NCBI GenBank assembly: GCA_029747585.1 | Contig: JAPEVF010000161.1 | Location: forward strand, 1 to 64,000 | Length of the DNA stretch: 64,000 nucleotides | Direction: 5' to 3' | Origin: Pleurotus djamor | Taxonomy: Eukaryota; Basidiomycota; Agaricomycetes; Agaricales; Pleurotaceae | Shown: one piece after another, positions 23,103 through 33,352 of the stretch | How positions within the stretch are numbered: the stretch's first letter is position 1 | Layout: every line of letters begins with the position of its first letter | Position numbers and translations under genes: made by a program | Notes under the pieces: model-generated | Seen by the model: the letters and a program-made list of their open reading frames with translations, nothing else | What the model was told of the DNA's origin: nothing | The model's database searches: none

Positions 23103-25099
23103 ATGGGCAAGACAACGACGTTCCGCTCCACGGCGACCACCCTCCTGTCGATCCTTGCAGTCGCCTCGCAAGCTGCAGCGCTGACCCCCAAGGAAGTCTG
23201 CGAAAACATCAAGTCAGCAATTTCATCATCAAGCGATGTCTACTTCCCTAGTACGTTGCTTAGCCCATGTTGAAATAAATGGCATTCACTGATGTTCCAT
23301 TCCGCAGTCAACCTCATAAAATACAACCAGGGCCTGAGTCATTGGGCCGTTTCGAGCTCTCAAAAGTCGGCTTGCGTCGTGGAGCCTGGTACGGCGGAGG
23401 ATGTTAGCCTCATAGTACGTCTTTTTCTCTTCATCCTCTTCGAGATGTCTGATCGATATCCTCTGTCCTCAGATCAAGCAGGTTGGTGAATCGAGAACGC
23501 CGTTTGCTGTACGTATATCCTAGCAGACCCTCATCCCATTCCTCATCGTCTCCCAATAGGTAAAAGGTGGCGGCCACACCACGAATCCCGGTTTCTCCTC
23601 AACGACTGGTGTCCATATCGCTATGACTCGGTTCAACGATGTCGTCTACAGCCCCGAGTCACAAACGGTCACTTACGGCGCTGGTTTGATCTGGGACGAT
23701 GTCTACGCCGCACTGGAACCCTATGCCGTCAACGTCGTCGGAGGGCGTGTACCAGGCGTGGGGGTTGCGGGGTTCACTCTCGGTGGCGGTATGGCTCATC
23801 ATTGTTATCGGGTCCCAAGTGTCATCATACTGACGAAACACATGCGCTTGTCCATCAGGTTATTCTTGGAAGACCAATCAATTTGGATTGACTGTCGACA
23901 ACGTGCTTGCCTATGAGCTCGTCAAGCCGAACAGTGATATCGTCACTGTGACCGAAGCATCAGATGAGGCCCTGTTCTTCGCCCTCAAGGGCGGTTATAA
24001 CAATTTCGTAAGTTATCGATCTGCACATCTATCCGTCATCGCGGTCCCTTATGCGATCTCCTAGGGTGTTGTTACGAAATTCACCGTCAAGGCATTCCCA
24101 CAAACACATGTTTGGGTAGGTTATATTTCTACGCCTGACGTTCGTTGATGCTGATGTCGATCTCAGGGTGGACTCATAACGTATACCTTCCCCCACTTGG
24201 ATGCCGTCAATGCTGCGACGGCCAAATTTTCTGCCGAGGTCACGGACCCGAAGGCTTCGATTATCACTGCCTACAACTTTCTCCTTGGACAGGTATGTGG
24301 TTTTTGTGTGAAGTCGGTCACCGTTGTTGACTTTGATCCGGTATAGCCTGGCGTCTCTCTCCTGATCTTCTACGACGCTCCTACAGCACCCCCCGGCATC
24401 TTTGACGAATTCCTCAATATCAAATCCTTCACAAAGGATGTTTCTACTCGCACATTCCTTTCTTTGATCAAAGCATCCCCTGCTCAACTTACTGGCGGTC
24501 AACGGTGCGTCCAATCGGTTCTCTTTAACTCACGACACTCTCGCTGAGACTCCTCTCTCCCTCCCAGGGGTATCTTCCATACTGTCCCATTGCTTGGGTA
24601 CTCGGAAGGTCTACTGAAAGCTATCGTCAACGAATCCGTCGTGAGTTCAATTTCGCATTCCCTATGCCGTCGCTACTTGATAACTGTCACTTACTAGTTC
24701 TGGGGCCAACGATTGGGCTGGAAATCTGCAACATTCCTCTCTTGGGACGTCGAGCCTTTCCTTCCTACGATCCTAACACACGGAGTCGACGACGCCGCTT
24801 ACCCCCCGAACAGAGCCCAAGGCTTCCTACCCCTCAACCTCTACTTCGCGTGGACCATCAAGGGCTTCGATGATGAAATCCACAACGCCGTCAAGCTCAG
24901 TGCAGCACGCATTCGGGACTTGGCCCTAGCTGAAGGTCAAGGCTCGAGCCTGACTAGCGCGCCACTATATGGCAACTACGCCATCTTTGATACCCCTACC
25001 TCCGAGATCTTCGGAGACAAGTTACCCCTGCTACAGCAGATTAAAGCCATTGTGGATCCGGATAATGTCATGGGTCTCGCTGGCGGATGGAAGATTTAA
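23103..25099 (+). CDS. Secreted FAD-linked oxidoreductase (BBE-like, PCMH-type)
   Basis: A multi-exon gene; the first exons are 23103-23250, 23308-23414, 23473-23508, 23560-23788 and from 23859. The product starts with a signal peptide ending in VASQAAALT. The FAD-binding domain follows: the CVVEPGTAEDV lead, VKGGGHTTNPGFSST with the His expected to carry the 8-alpha-histidyl FAD bond, GVHIAMTRFNDVVY, YGAGLIWDDVYAAL, and GGRVPGVGVAGFTLGGG then YSWKTNQFGLTVDN. The second covalent site of berberine-bridge enzymes (a Cys in GGxCxxVG) is replaced by Val, so a single covalent bond is expected. The C-terminal segment ends NVMGLAGGWKI, as in fungal carbohydrate or alcohol oxidases of this class. The substrate is unknown; oxidation coupled to O2 in the extracellular space is inferred. 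Confidence 0.92.
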
Positions 25100-25493
25100 T
25101 CTCTTGCATATTTTATCTATTTATCATATTCGTTGCTATTTGCAGTTGACCCTTCGTCCTTCGTTCGTACATTATATTCATACAATACCATTTACCCGCA
25201 ATCTGATACCTTTCGGACTTCCGTACTTGGAAGTAGTCTATCGCTTATTCTTGAATACACTCAATCATCATTCATTGACATGGTTAGCATCATTGGCGAT
25301 CATACTCGACGTCTTCATAGTATGTTACATGAAGATGGTGCTCCGGGGGTGTTTACTTTCCTGACATCTGTCACTTTCAGTGTCTTTAGTGCATCCTTTC
25401 CAACGAATGCTGCCTGCCATAGCATATCTGTGCCTCCGCCTTGTTGTGGTGCTCCGACCTTCTTTTTATTCTTCTCCATCGAATATGGGCCTT
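25100..25493. other. Intergenic between convergent genes
   Basis: This is 3' flanking sequence of the BBE-like gene (+) and of the small secreted protein gene (-). Frames here are short and lack features. Confidence 0.4.
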
Positions 25494-26072
25494 CTACGAT
25501 GGCGTAGCTGTGCTTTTTGTTGGCATAGCAGTCATTGACGAACTAGATGCGAGTCGTGGGTTAGAATTATCAAATACGCACGAGCGAAGAGATTCAATCA
25601 CCGAAGCCCAAGTTGAATCATCTTTGGTAAAAGACTTTGTCTTCAGAGACTTGCTTGGCGTATACTGCATCGTAATAATGTAGTAATTGGGCCAAGTCTT
25701 GAGGGGATTTTTACTGTGGCATCTTCCATACACATCGGCCTCAGCGAGCGTCTGCCAGACACATCGAAGTGTCAAAGGATTTTCAGAGGAATTTGAAGAA
25801 TGACGTCCACTCACATCAAAGACGTATAATCCACCCGTGCCGTCGACAGTGAAATCACCGCCACTTGTCCCATGTCGAGTCGGTGAGCTTCCTTTGGGAT
25901 AGTTCGCGGTGACGAATGCAACCTCCTCGGTCGTCACTGCGCGATAGAATGTGCTCGTCTTCCCCAGGTGAGCTGGTACTGAATCTTTCGCCCGACGAGA
26001 AAGTGTCGAATTCGGGGTTACAAGGGCGGCAACGAGACCGGCGAAGAGGAAGAAAGAGAATAGAATCTGCAT
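25494..26072 (-). CDS. Small secreted protein, possible ADP-ribosyltransferase-like fold
   Basis: I start it at MQILFSFFLFAGLVAAL because this gives a clean signal peptide; the open frame extends further up to 26108. A 63-bp in-phase intron fits at 25814-25752 (GTGAGT..TGGCAG), and its removal restores GGLYVFDTLAEADVYG. The mature protein, about 150 residues, has TSTFYRAVTTEEVAFVTAN, GGDFTVDGTGGLYVFD, a Trp-Pro stretch with a hydrophobic strand (NYYIITMQYTPS), and SVIESLRSCVFDNSNP near the end. The order Tyr-Arg, then a Gly-rich turn with a Tyr-Val-Phe strand, then an Ala/Glu helix recalls RES/ART-like folds, but this is inference and no catalytic glutamate was assigned. It overlaps no neighbour. 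Confidence 0.6.
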   Translation of the reverse strand: MQILFSFFLFAGLVAALVTPNSTLSRRAKDSVPAHLGKTSTFYRAVTTEEVAFVTANYPKGSSPTRHGTSGGDFTVDGTGGLYVFDVSGRHSSNSSENPLTLRCVWQTLAEADVYGRCHSKNPLKTWPNYYIITMQYTPSKSLKTKSFTKDDSTWASVIESLRSCVFDNSNPRLASSSSMTAMPTKSTATPS

Positions 26073-26318
26073 TGTGACGGGGTGGGTACCTTGAAACCCC
26101 GGGAACACTTATATCCTGAGCTTGAGCTATGTACCAGTGCTCGCTACCATGACTAGGCCACTTCGCTGAGGCTGACCGAGTCCATAATTTCAGTAGTTCG
26201 GCTCGCAAGTGGCTAAACTAACTTCTCCAGACGTGACTAGACACAGTTTATATCCCGTGGGTCATTTAGGGCGTGGCGGACTTGTGACCACAGGAGCAGT
26301 TTCGGGGTTTACTCTCCA

Positions 26319-27189
26319 TTACAACAGTCCATAGTACTCAGCGAATTCGTCGTCACCGTCGTCTTTGGCTCGAAGTTCCACAACTCCCCTGATAAAGTCT
26401 CCTGTCTCCTTTCCCACCAGATAGTCGAGGAAAGCACTTGCCATGTCCATGCCTATTGGGCCAAGTAGACGAAGTGAGTCAAAGTTCACTGATTCAAAGC
26501 AGTGAGCTTATACCTGCAGTCACTCCGGAGCTAGTCCAAATCTTCTTATCATCGTTGACAATGTATCTGGCTTTTGCGATCCATTCAATTCCATCACCCT
26601 TGGTGGCCTCCTTTTCCCGGACCGTCGAGGCTGAATTAATAGGAAGAATAGATCATGGCAAGATTGTAGACTTACCACCACATCCTTGAACACTGATTTG
26701 TTGGAGGTAGCTCGCTTCCCACGAAGCAAACCAGTCCCTGCAAGAATCCAAGATCCCGTACACACTGTGAGAATGAACTGAGCACCGGCTTCTTGTCGTT
26801 TAATGAATTCTAGCAATACATCCGGTACTACACCGGGCCGAGCACCTGCACCTATTCACGACGGTAAGTCAGTCAGGACGCGAACACGGTACATGATGGG
26901 CCCCAGGCCTACCTCCTGGAATTAAGAGAATGTCATATTGTTCATTCGCCTCGTCGTATGTACGAGATGGTACGAGTGGAGGTCCGCTAGATTGATTCAC
27001 TGGATCCATCGTGTGTGACAAATAGGTCATATCGATGGTATATTTTGGTGCCACCTTCAACGCCTTCGTGAGTCTCTCAGCTTTCGATGGCATCAAGAAA
27101 CCAAGAAGTTCTGAAGGTCCTTGAAAATCAAGGGCAGTGACATTGGGGAAAAGACAGAGGGCAAGACGGAGGTTCGTTGCAGAGCTCAT
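26319..27189 (-). CDS. DJ-1/PfpI family protein, copy 1
   Basis: Four exons fit. Exon 1 starts SSATNLRLALCLFPNVTALDF after the Met and ends at ILLIPGG. The next gives GARPGVVPDVLLEFIKRQE and the nucleophile elbow ILTVCTGSWILAGTGLL with the conserved Cys. Then comes KGDGIEWIAKARYIVNDD with KKIWTSSGVTA, and finally GMDMASAFLDYLVG to YYGLL and a stop at 26319. The layout matches class I glutamine-amidotransferase-like proteins such as isonitrile hydratase and PfpI-type proteins. In-window paralogs at 47406-48298 and 61183-62074 share all junctions. This copy is the most divergent of the three (NVTALDF for GVTCLDY, AGTGLL for AEAGLL). The substrate is not known; a cytosolic glyoxalase, isonitrile hydratase or stress role is possible. 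Confidence 0.88.
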
Positions 27190-27442
27190 CGAGGTACGAA
27201 GTCAAGGGATGCTGTCATGTGCTCCCTTCGTAACGTGTGGACAAGCGATCGTCGCCCAACTTGTGGCCAACGGATCAGAACCAGCTGAGTCATATACCAA
27301 ACATACGATTTTGAAAGTCCGGGGGCACTATCCAAGTACCATATACGTTCCTACAAGTAAGAATAACGAGAGGAACGTCATTGTACGATAACTGGTAGCT
27401 GTTAACAAGGAAAAGAGTGGTAGTTTGTCACTCCGGGTACAG

Positions 27443-28335
27443 CTAGACGATGGGAACGCAGATATACGAGGGGCCAGAAGAAGGAGTGACTGTGGATGGG
27501 GATGCATCGACGAAGGAAGGCACGACTGTAGACAGATTGGGGCCGGGGAAGAACGATGCAGTAACGACTGGAGGACCGCCCTCAACAAAGGAGGGCACAA
27601 CGGCGGATACGGTTGCAGTGGGATCCGGAAAGAAGGAAGGACTGACCAGCGAGACATCTCGACGGTCAGGCCCAGGAGTTGCGACCTGCGTGCCCGTATT
27701 ACTAGTCCCACTAGGGATAGGACCTGGATAGCCTTCACCATCCACAGGCGTTGCTTGGACGGTAGCTGTATTGCTAGTCCCACTTGCAATGGGGCCTGGG
27801 TAGCTGCCGTCATCAGGTGTTGCTTGTACCGTCCCCGTGTTGCTAGTCCCACTGGGAATGGGACCTGGGTATCCTCCTCCTTCACCAGGCGTCGGTTGTA
27901 CAGTCCCAGTGTTGCTTGTCCCGCTGGGAACCGGGCCTGGGTAGCCTCCACAACCACTAGGAGTGGCCGTGACCACCGCAGTCGGACTACGAGGGAAACA
28001 GAATAAGCATGCTTGTTTTGTGGGAGAAGATATACATATACGAACATTTGAACATTGGACGCCGCATAGCAAGTGTACAACCCGCCCCCAATGGTTACGA
28101 CGATTCTAAATGGCGAATTAAAATGAGACAATATGAGAAGGGAGATGGGTAAGTGTAATTACCCAGTACCATCAGGTCCTGGCGTGGGGCTACGGATTTC
28201 GTCTGAGATGAGCTCGAGGAAGTCAAATCAGATATCGACGACTCACCTTGTAGAAGCAGCGACCGAGGAGATGGGCGAAGCTTTAACCACCAACGCAATG
28301 TAAGACTGGAGAAGGAGCCAAAGCTTGGAGTACAT
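27443..28335 (-). CDS. Secreted Pro/Gly/Thr-rich tandem-repeat protein
   Basis: A start at 28335 gives a good signal peptide (MYSKLWLLLQSYIALVVKAS) ended by a GTGAGT donor near 28248. Downstream exons include a Gly-rich hydrophobic piece (TIGGGLYTCYAASNVQMF), then a GTATAT..CTCGTAG intron, then four repeats of about 24-26 residues built on YPGPIPSGTSNTGTVQATP. The last part is Ser/Thr/Val/Pro-rich (PSFFPDPTATVSAVVPSFV). Low complexity and the Ser/Thr load suggest a heavily O-glycosylated wall or secreted protein. The phase of the two small exons between signal peptide and repeats could not be reconciled with certainty, so the gene may be mis-joined here or slightly broken. Confidence 0.5.
27680..27975 (-). 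repeat. Four direct coding repeats of about 75 bp
   Basis: Four degenerate copies, visible on the + strand as a recurring (G/A)CCTGG(G/A)TA unit near 27720, 27790, 27865 and 27935. They encode YPGP(I/V)(P/A)SGTSNT(G/A)T blocks. Unit length varies from about 72 to 78 bp and keeps the frame. Confidence 0.8.
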
Positions 28336-29373
28336 GGTTGTGTAATAAGAAAGCAGATGTGCACTGTGTACGACGTTTGGAAAATCGATGGGTTGACGAT
28401 TTTTAGGAAGCTCATTCGCCACTTTATATACCTAGGGAAAAGCCGATTTAACCGTGAATCCCGAAGCGTTACGACAAACAAATGAGGGACTTGAAAAAAG
28501 CGGAGCGCCAAATGCGAGAGGAAATACACGCTGAGTTGGTGTGCCTTCAGTAGGGGGTCGTCGACGTGGGCACAGAGACTGCGCATGTCACCAACTTGGC
28601 GAGAAGTAGTCTGGGTACCGGGGACAGTTAGCCGTCATGACAGTCCTTGGCTAGGCATCTGCTGTCCGTATGCGTCAACAATGGTTCATCTTGATGAAAT
28701 AGCAGAGGCAACTGCTTTGGAGCATGTCATGTAGGTTCGATGAAGCACCGATCTACATGGATCGAGAGGAGTCAACAATAGCTCACACCAAAGACTGAAG
28801 CGTGATGCGCATACCTGAAAAGAAGACAAGTGCCAAGAGATGATACCTCGACATCGAACAAGGACGTAACTTAAGCGCCAATGGCAATGCGATGCGGGTT
28901 CTCCGAGTGCGCGACCATGTAACCCGAGATATGAAAGACCCGGAAAAATAGCGTAAAATGAACGTTCACCGCTTAGAATGTCTCTCATGGCGGTAAGCTG
29001 GGGCCGCAGAGTGGCAATGTCGTGGAGGTCGCCGTGTCAATATTCAATACTGACATTTGCATTTAACGGTAGCAAATTTGGATGGTAGGTTGGTCGCTCA
29101 CCTCTCTCAGATTGAGCGGTTTGACGAGGACGAGACAAACGGCTTCAGTGAATTCGGTGAGTTGGGTGTCGCATGTAACTGCCATTGGGCCTGAAGACGA
29201 CTGGCGTGGATGACGGGCACGCGTGCTAACATTTGTTGGGTTATTACTTCCTTGAACCAAACACTGAGTTTCGGACCGATCAATCCCTAGGCCTTTCTTT
29301 CGTAGGATGGGAAATGGTATTAATCTAGAAGCTGTCAACAAGAGGCTATAATTTGTCCACGAATCGTCGAACT
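28336..29373. other. Intergenic, no gene seen
   Basis: This should hold the promoter of the repeat protein and the 3' flank of the MIOX gene. Frames at 28686-28988 and 29063-29380 (minus) lack features. Confidence 0.4.
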
Positions 29374-30717
29374 CTACCACTCTAGGACATCCGGGAAAAA
29401 CTTCCCTATCAAGCCGAGGTAATACGGTTTCAACGCCTCTGCGTCCACAGGATCATCACTCTTGCTGTAGAGGTCGTAGGGATTGAACGCTCGAACAGCT
29501 TTCAAAGCTTTCTCATCAGCTGCGTTCATCAGATGGCGGTAAGCACCGTCTCGATGCCATCTACCACGGGCTGAGTTACAAGACAGGCTATAGACTGCGT
29601 AGCGGGTTACTCACGGGTAGAAGCTATGATAACGAATCATGGCGAGTCCCTCTTCAGGCAACGTACATTGATCCTTCAAAACATTATACAGATACTGTGA
29701 AGGGTAAGAAACCGAACAGTGAGAAAACCAGGATGACAGTACCTCATCATGACCCCACGAGAGCATAACATTCTCAAGCCCACAGTGAGGTTTATAGATC
29801 CCATACTTCGAAGAGTATATGGGATCGTGGATGTCTGGATTGCCCGCGAACGTTTCCGGGTATATGATCTTATCTGAAAACTGGCATCCCACGACGAATG
29901 TATCCTGTGACACGAATATCAGACCCGTGATCGAGTAACGATGTACAGGATCGAAGACTCACGCCGACTACATCCCATTGACCACTGAAAAAGTGTTGGT
30001 CAGCATCTCAGGGAAGCTGTATGGATCAAAGAGACGCACTCAGAGCCGAAGAAGTGAAGAAGCTTGCCAAGATCGTGGACGAGACCGACGACTTGCATCC
30101 ATTCCGGTTTGCCGTCACGCCGTATAGCTTCCGCGGTCTGTAAGAGGTGTTCTATTTGTGTCACGCTGGTCTACAGTAAGTACATATATCAGGATTTCAA
30201 TGTCAGCTAGACAGGCAAGGGGACTTACATCTGGATCCGAGTCATCTACGAGCGTATTCAGCATCTCCATGGCTTCCCATATTCCTAGAAAGACTCCGAC
30301 GATCAGTCATCAAGGAGAGCAACATCACCCAAGTTTGAGCTTACCTTTCCTAACTCGACCTGTCTTCGAGAATTTCCCCCTCATCTCTCGATTAAATGCC
30401 ACCGTTTGTTTCTCTGCGATGGTGTCAGCAAAACCGAAACCCAGATGTCGGCCCAAAGGGACAAACCATGTTGTTCCTTGTAGAAGGACTTGACTCTGTC
30501 GCAGGCTTCCTCATACCGACGAAACTGGCTCTTGTCCTTTTCGGAATCGAAATGAGACGCCGCCTCCCATACTTTGGATTCTGGGCGAAGGACATTAACT
30601 AGAGAAGGAAAACGCGTAAGCGACGCGGTCAACGCCATTGAAACGACAAATAGTGTGACCTTCATCCACCAAGTCTGAAACGTCTTCAAGAGAATCTGGG
30701 TGATGTTCGAAAGGCAT
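29374..30717 (-). CDS. Myo-inositol oxygenase, copy 1
   Basis: Start [19 protein letters not shown] at 30717; the first exon ends at 30660 and the second starts at 30598 with [18 protein letters not shown]. Further exons give [69 protein letters not shown] with the His-Asp pair, [45 protein letters not shown] and [13 protein letters not shown], ending FFPDVLEW at 29374. These supply the di-iron ligands expected of MIOX (His, His-Asp, His, His, Asp). The enzyme oxidises myo-inositol to D-glucuronate with O2 in the cytosol. Compared with the copy at 56297 it differs most around residues 60-85 ([16 protein letters not shown] for [16 protein letters not shown]). Confidence 0.9.
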
Positions 30718-31042
30718 GCTGTAGTTGAAGTGTGGATACGAGTGCTCTCTGGAGCTGGCAGTCCAGCTCATTCCCTTTTATATGGAAGCTTTATAAATTC
30801 CGAGCGTTCGTACCCCCGAATGTCAAATTGCGAAGCTCTTCGCTGGAGCAAAAGAGGGACCGTCAGCAGTATGCATCTAATTATAGGAAGACATGTTGAT
30901 GACTTGAAGTAGAGGCTCGCACGATACTCACCGTAGAAGCCGATGACAGCCAGCTGTAAAGCTGCGCTAAGAGTTCCGCCGTTATCGAAGATGTAAACAC
31001 CGATGCTTGCGCGTGAGGCCTACATGAGGCACGATCTGAAGA
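30718..31042. other. Intergenic, MIOX copy 1 promoter side
   Basis: Upstream flank of the minus-strand MIOX gene and 3' flank of the small gene at 31043. No motif is called. Confidence 0.35.
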
Positions 31043-31309
31043 CTATGGCTGGCTGGAGGGGGTTGCAATGACGCAACAAAGTTTTGTTTGCTCCGCAAGC
31101 GGGAGATCGTGACTATGCCCATGAGCACCATGAGCATGGGCCTTTCCTCTTCTTCCTCGCCCTGGTATCATTTGAGTTCGGGCCAGCGCAAGGTGAGTAA
31201 AGCATGACTCACGAGCATACCGTGTAAGTAAAAGGCTTCCCACCGCACCGGTCAGAGCTCCATACAGCCCCAAAGGAAGTTTCTCCTGCTGATAAATCAG
31301 CCAGAACAT
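31043..31309 (-). CDS. Small His-rich membrane protein, hypothetical
   Basis: No family recognised. The frame starts MFWLIYQQEKLPLGLYG, has one hydrophobic segment (LYGALTGAVGSLLLTRYA) and ends in a Lys/His-rich tail (GKAHAHGAHGHSHDLP). A GTGAGT donor after RYA and a later ACCAG could remove about 50 bp without changing the downstream frame, giving a protein of about 70 residues. Size and topology resemble small mitochondrial inner-membrane subunits, and the His run could bind metal; both are guesses. It lies 0.3 kb upstream of MIOX copy 1 on the same strand. Confidence 0.4.
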   Translation of the reverse strand: MFWLIYQQEKLPLGLYGALTGAVGSLLLTRYARESCFTHLALARTQMIPGRGRRGKAHAHGAHGHSHDLPLAEQTKLCCVIATPSSQP

Positions 31310-32261
31310 TGTCCATTATTGTACCTCATCCGCTCATATCAGCCAGGCTGTTTTCCTGTTTCATTTTGCTGGTGAGTTCGAAGTTGGCAATCATTCTTGG
31401 CACTTACATGGGAAGCGAAAAGTCCCTAGAGGCTCAGATCCTCTGCATCGAATGAGGCTCGAAGGCGCATAGGATGGCTCTGAGTCCAACTCTGGACGAG
31501 TGCAGAGCCGATGATTGCATCTAGCTGTTATTCTCCGTAATGACTCATCGCGAGCAATCAAACATCGGTCTACAAGATTCCGAGTGCGTATTCGTCGTAA
31601 TGTGAGCTCTCCATAGCAATATTGATGATCTTGTAATTTGATGTAGAGGCTATGTGCAGGTTAGGCACAAGGGAAGGATGACAACAATGAGGCGAAGGCG
31701 ACCATTAGTTGAGGTGCGCCATGTGACCCAGGAGTGACAGGGGAAGTACGTGAAAATTTTCTCTCAGATTCCGCGTATGACTCTTTTGTAAACGGCTTCC
31801 TCTTAGCTGATCCAATCTTGTCTAAACGCCAGTAAGGGCATCGTGGCCGTAGGTCTCTGCCAAGTCAAATATGCGACCAAGAAAACTCCAGTAGATTAGG
31901 AAGGTGAGCAACGAGCACGCATCGTGAAGAAGTACTACAGGGGAGTAGGCTACGAACTATACCAAGATGATGTACAAATACAAAAACGTTGTCAGGGACA
32001 TGGTAGAGCGTGTACAGCAGCAACAGAGAAGGTAAGTAAGTATTATTGAATACAGGTATCCTGCTAGTACAAGCAGAAATGGGGCACAGAAACGAAGGCG
32101 TCAAATACACAACGCGCTTTTGAGATCGCGCGTAAAACAAAAAGTAGGGGTGAGGAAGCCAAATACGTGGATGAGGCGGAGGTAGAGCGTATGTGTGAGA
32201 ACGAAAGAGGAGAAGAAATTAGAATGGGGACGAAGAATATATCAGAGAACGCAAAATGTGA
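31310..32261. other. Intergenic, no gene seen
   Basis: Short frames only. The right end is presumably the 3' untranslated region of the Gly-rich protein gene ending at 32262. Confidence 0.4.
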
Positions 32262-33352
32262 TCAAAGATGCTGCGAGAAGGCCCATATCACCCAAACCAA
32301 GCCTAGCAATCCCAGGCTAGGCGACGACAACCGTACCGAAGAATCTATCAAAGGAACATTGTCCCCAATAGTCGTATTCAGGCAATTGACGAACGTGGCG
32401 TTCAAAGAGCTGGGCAATGGCGAATCGGGTGTACCTTCTGCAGCGAGAGCACCTGTATTGTTGTAATCGTCGAAGGTGAGAGCTACGCTGCTTGCGCGGT
32501 AGTATTGAATCGTTTGTTCAGGCTTTGGCGAGCCATTGGGATCGAAGGCCGCGGGCGCTGTTGAGCTGTTCGAGGACAAGAAGTCCGAGCAACTTGCCCG
32601 AATATCATCGATCAGGGATGTCACGGTGGTGTTGTCCGCCACGAGACGATACGTTTGCGTAGAATTGTCCCGTGGACTGAAAGCAGCCGTGACCATAGCA
32701 CCGCCTGGTCGGCTAGAATTGTTTGAGTCCCCATACTACACTATAATCAGCATTCTTCTCTCAATAACTCGGGTAAGGACGTACTTCTCGGGAATGAAGG
32801 TAAGCGCCAGTGCCCACACCAGCAGCACCTCCCCATGCGAGCGGCCAGAAGTAGAATGGGAAGCCACGACCTGCTACACCGCGACCGGCGATGCCAGGAT
32901 ACCCACTTCCATATTGTCTACCAGATCAATGTCAGTGTTTCAACTACATAGAGAAGAAGAGGGAATTCCACGTACTGGTTGCCATAAATGTTCGAACGAG
33001 TTGCACCTCCTGCTTGGCGACCAGCAAACGGTTGGCCCGCAGGGATTGTCACAGGGGTGCCTCCGCCAAAGCCTCGAGAACTTGCACTCTGGGAGCCTGT
33101 TCCAGTCGACACCGAAGACGATCTACCGGCTGAGCTACTGCCCCCACCTGTAGATCCTCGGCTTGAGCTTCCCGACGAACTTCCAGACGATCTCGAGCCC
33201 CCGGAGGAACTCGACGATCCGCTACCACTGCGAGACCCACCTGAGCTAGAGCTGGTTCCCCCACTGCGCCCTCCCGAGCTCGAGCCTCCTCCTCTCCCAC
33301 CACCACCACCGCCTCGAGGATCGCGCTTCGTGATGAAAGGTACGAAAACCAT
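32262..33352 (-). CDS. Gly/Ser-rich membrane-anchored protein, tandem copy A
   Basis: Start MVFVPFITKRDPRGG at 33352. After a Lys-Arg-Asp-Pro-Arg site comes a long Gly/Ser/Arg-rich run, then TPVTIPAGQPFAGRQAGG and SNIYGNQ, where a GTACGT donor sits. The next exon gives QYGSGYPGIAGRG, FPFYFWPLAWGGAAGVG and GAYLHSRE; the last gives NNSSRPGGAMVTAAFSPRDN, RLVADNTTVTSLIDDIRAS, EQTIQYYRASSVALTFDDYN and a hydrophobic C-terminus SLGLLGLVWVIWAFSQHL. A central hydrophobic stretch and the C-terminal segment suggest membrane association, possibly a GPI-type end. Paralogs lie at 34534-35535 and 36483-37469. Function unknown. Several Asn-X-Ser/Thr sites fit an exported protein. Confidence 0.75.

Noticed and set aside
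27425..28006. + strand 193-codon frame
   Set aside because: Antisense of the Pro/Gly/Thr repeats; the repeat reading on the minus strand has a signal-peptide exon and is preferred.
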